Source: Parcubacteria group bacterium GW2011_GWA1_47_8
GTDB taxonomy: Bacteria; Patescibacteriota; Minisyncoccia; Phycocordibacterales; UBA1550
Direction: 5' to 3'
Assembly (NCBI GenBank): GCA_000996605.1
Contig: LCOP01000047.1
Coordinates: 1 to 5,983 of the forward strand
Length of the DNA: 5,983 nucleotides
Shown: one piece after another, positions 5,771-5,983 of the stretch
Layout of the letters: every line of letters begins with the position of its first letter
Numbering within the stretch: position 1 is the stretch's first letter
Program-made: the position numbers and the translations under genes
Notes under the pieces: model-generated
The model's database searches: none
The model's input: the letters and a program-made list of their open reading frames with translations, nothing else
Told to the model about the DNA's origin: nothing

Positions 5771-5956
5771 ATGAGCATAGAAGCATTTCCCCAAAAAAAA
5801 GAGCCATTTCGGCTCTCAGATACGATTTATGATCCAGGTTATTCATTGTCCCCTGGGATTAAATTATTATTTCAACAGACTGGTGTTGTCAATGAGGAAA
5901 TCCAGTTAAAAAGAAAGATTTTGAAGGCTGCCGTCATCACCGCTGGAAGCTTTTAA
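5771..5956 (+). CDS. Unknown small protein, 61 residues
   Basis: I do not recognise this protein. Support for the gene comes from context: a strong extended -10 promoter (5708-5737), a TAAGGAGT Shine-Dalgarno (5756-5763) 7 nt before the ATG, and a TAATG overlap with a following ORF that suggests translational coupling. The protein is polar in its first two thirds (KKEPFRLSDTIYDPGYS), then helical and basic (EEIQLKRKILKAAVITAG). It has no signal peptide, transmembrane segment or cysteine. Its base composition is more AT-rich than the housekeeping genes. Codons 8-16 contain A8 followed by a GAGCC/GGCTC hairpin, which on the opposite strand is a terminator-like element; this weakens confidence in the reading frame. 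A small first gene with an operator-like repeat and a coupled second ORF recalls a toxin-antitoxin layout, but nothing in the sequence itself proves that. Confidence 0.5.
   Translation: MSIEAFPQKKEPFRLSDTIYDPGYSLSPGIKLLFQQTGVVNEEIQLKRKILKAAVITAGSF
5793..5818 (-). terminator. Terminator-like hairpin plus T8 on the minus strand
   Basis: Read on the minus strand, AGAGCC, loop GAAAT and GGCTCT form a 6-bp stem, extended by a G-T and an A-T pair, running straight into T8 (plus A8 at 5793-5800). It would stop minus-strand transcription arriving from the right before it reached parB. It lies inside the plus-strand 61-residue ORF, so one of the two may be incidental. Confidence 0.5.
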
Positions 5957-5983
5957 TGAGAGACTATTGGTTTTTAAAATTGA
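5956..5983 (+). CDS. Start of a downstream ORF, truncated by the window edge
   Basis: An ATG at 5956-5958 shares its first base with the TAA of the preceding ORF (TAATG). It stays open to the window end, giving MRDYWFLKL. A weak GGAAG lies 6 nt upstream. The overlap is typical of coupled operon genes, but nine residues allow no functional call. Confidence 0.35.

Noticed and set aside
5362..5832. Plus-strand open frame (156 residues) across parB and its upstream region
   Set aside because: Most of it is antisense to the conserved ParB domain and it overlaps the better-supported 61-residue ORF in another frame.

Overview
The window looks like a chromosomal segment from a candidate-phyla-radiation bacterium (Patescibacteria, probably Parcubacteria-like). 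This rests on the style of TopA, RelA/SpoT and ParB, the compact single-gene transcription units, the reduced RelA/SpoT protein and the near-leaderless starts of the large genes. Stops used are TAA and TAG, and no in-frame TGA readthrough is needed. The placement is inferred from sequence feel, not from a search.

Layout. Positions 1-171 hold the C-terminal winged helix of DprA. A well-formed promoter (184-212) then drives a 75-residue unknown protein (256-483). Its message continues into about 100 nt of hairpin-rich sequence and ends at a textbook intrinsic terminator (594-624). topA follows (670-2907), complete with all catalytic residues and a zinc-ribbon tail. The gap 2908-3129 contains three consecutive, unrelated, perfect spacer-free palindromes of 40, 38 and 48 bp. 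A RelA/SpoT enzyme follows (3130-4626), bearing HD, synthetase and TGS domains but lacking the usual C-terminal regulatory region. It converges on parB (minus strand, 4711-5646) across an imperfect inverted repeat. parB has clean flanks but lacks about 29 residues that normally lie between its ENLQR and VGKSR motifs. A divergent strong promoter then drives a 61-residue unknown ORF (5771-5956), which overlaps the start of another ORF running off the window. A terminator-like hairpin for the opposite strand lies inside the 61-residue ORF.

The identified genes are housekeeping: DNA uptake/recombination (DprA), supercoil relaxation (TopA), stringent response (RelA/SpoT) and chromosome segregation (ParB). 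The unusual material is the palindrome triplet, the internally shortened ParB, the small gene with its structured 3' RNA, and the ambiguous right edge. No gap without a gene exceeds 300 bases; the longest are 484-669 and 2908-3129, both described below.
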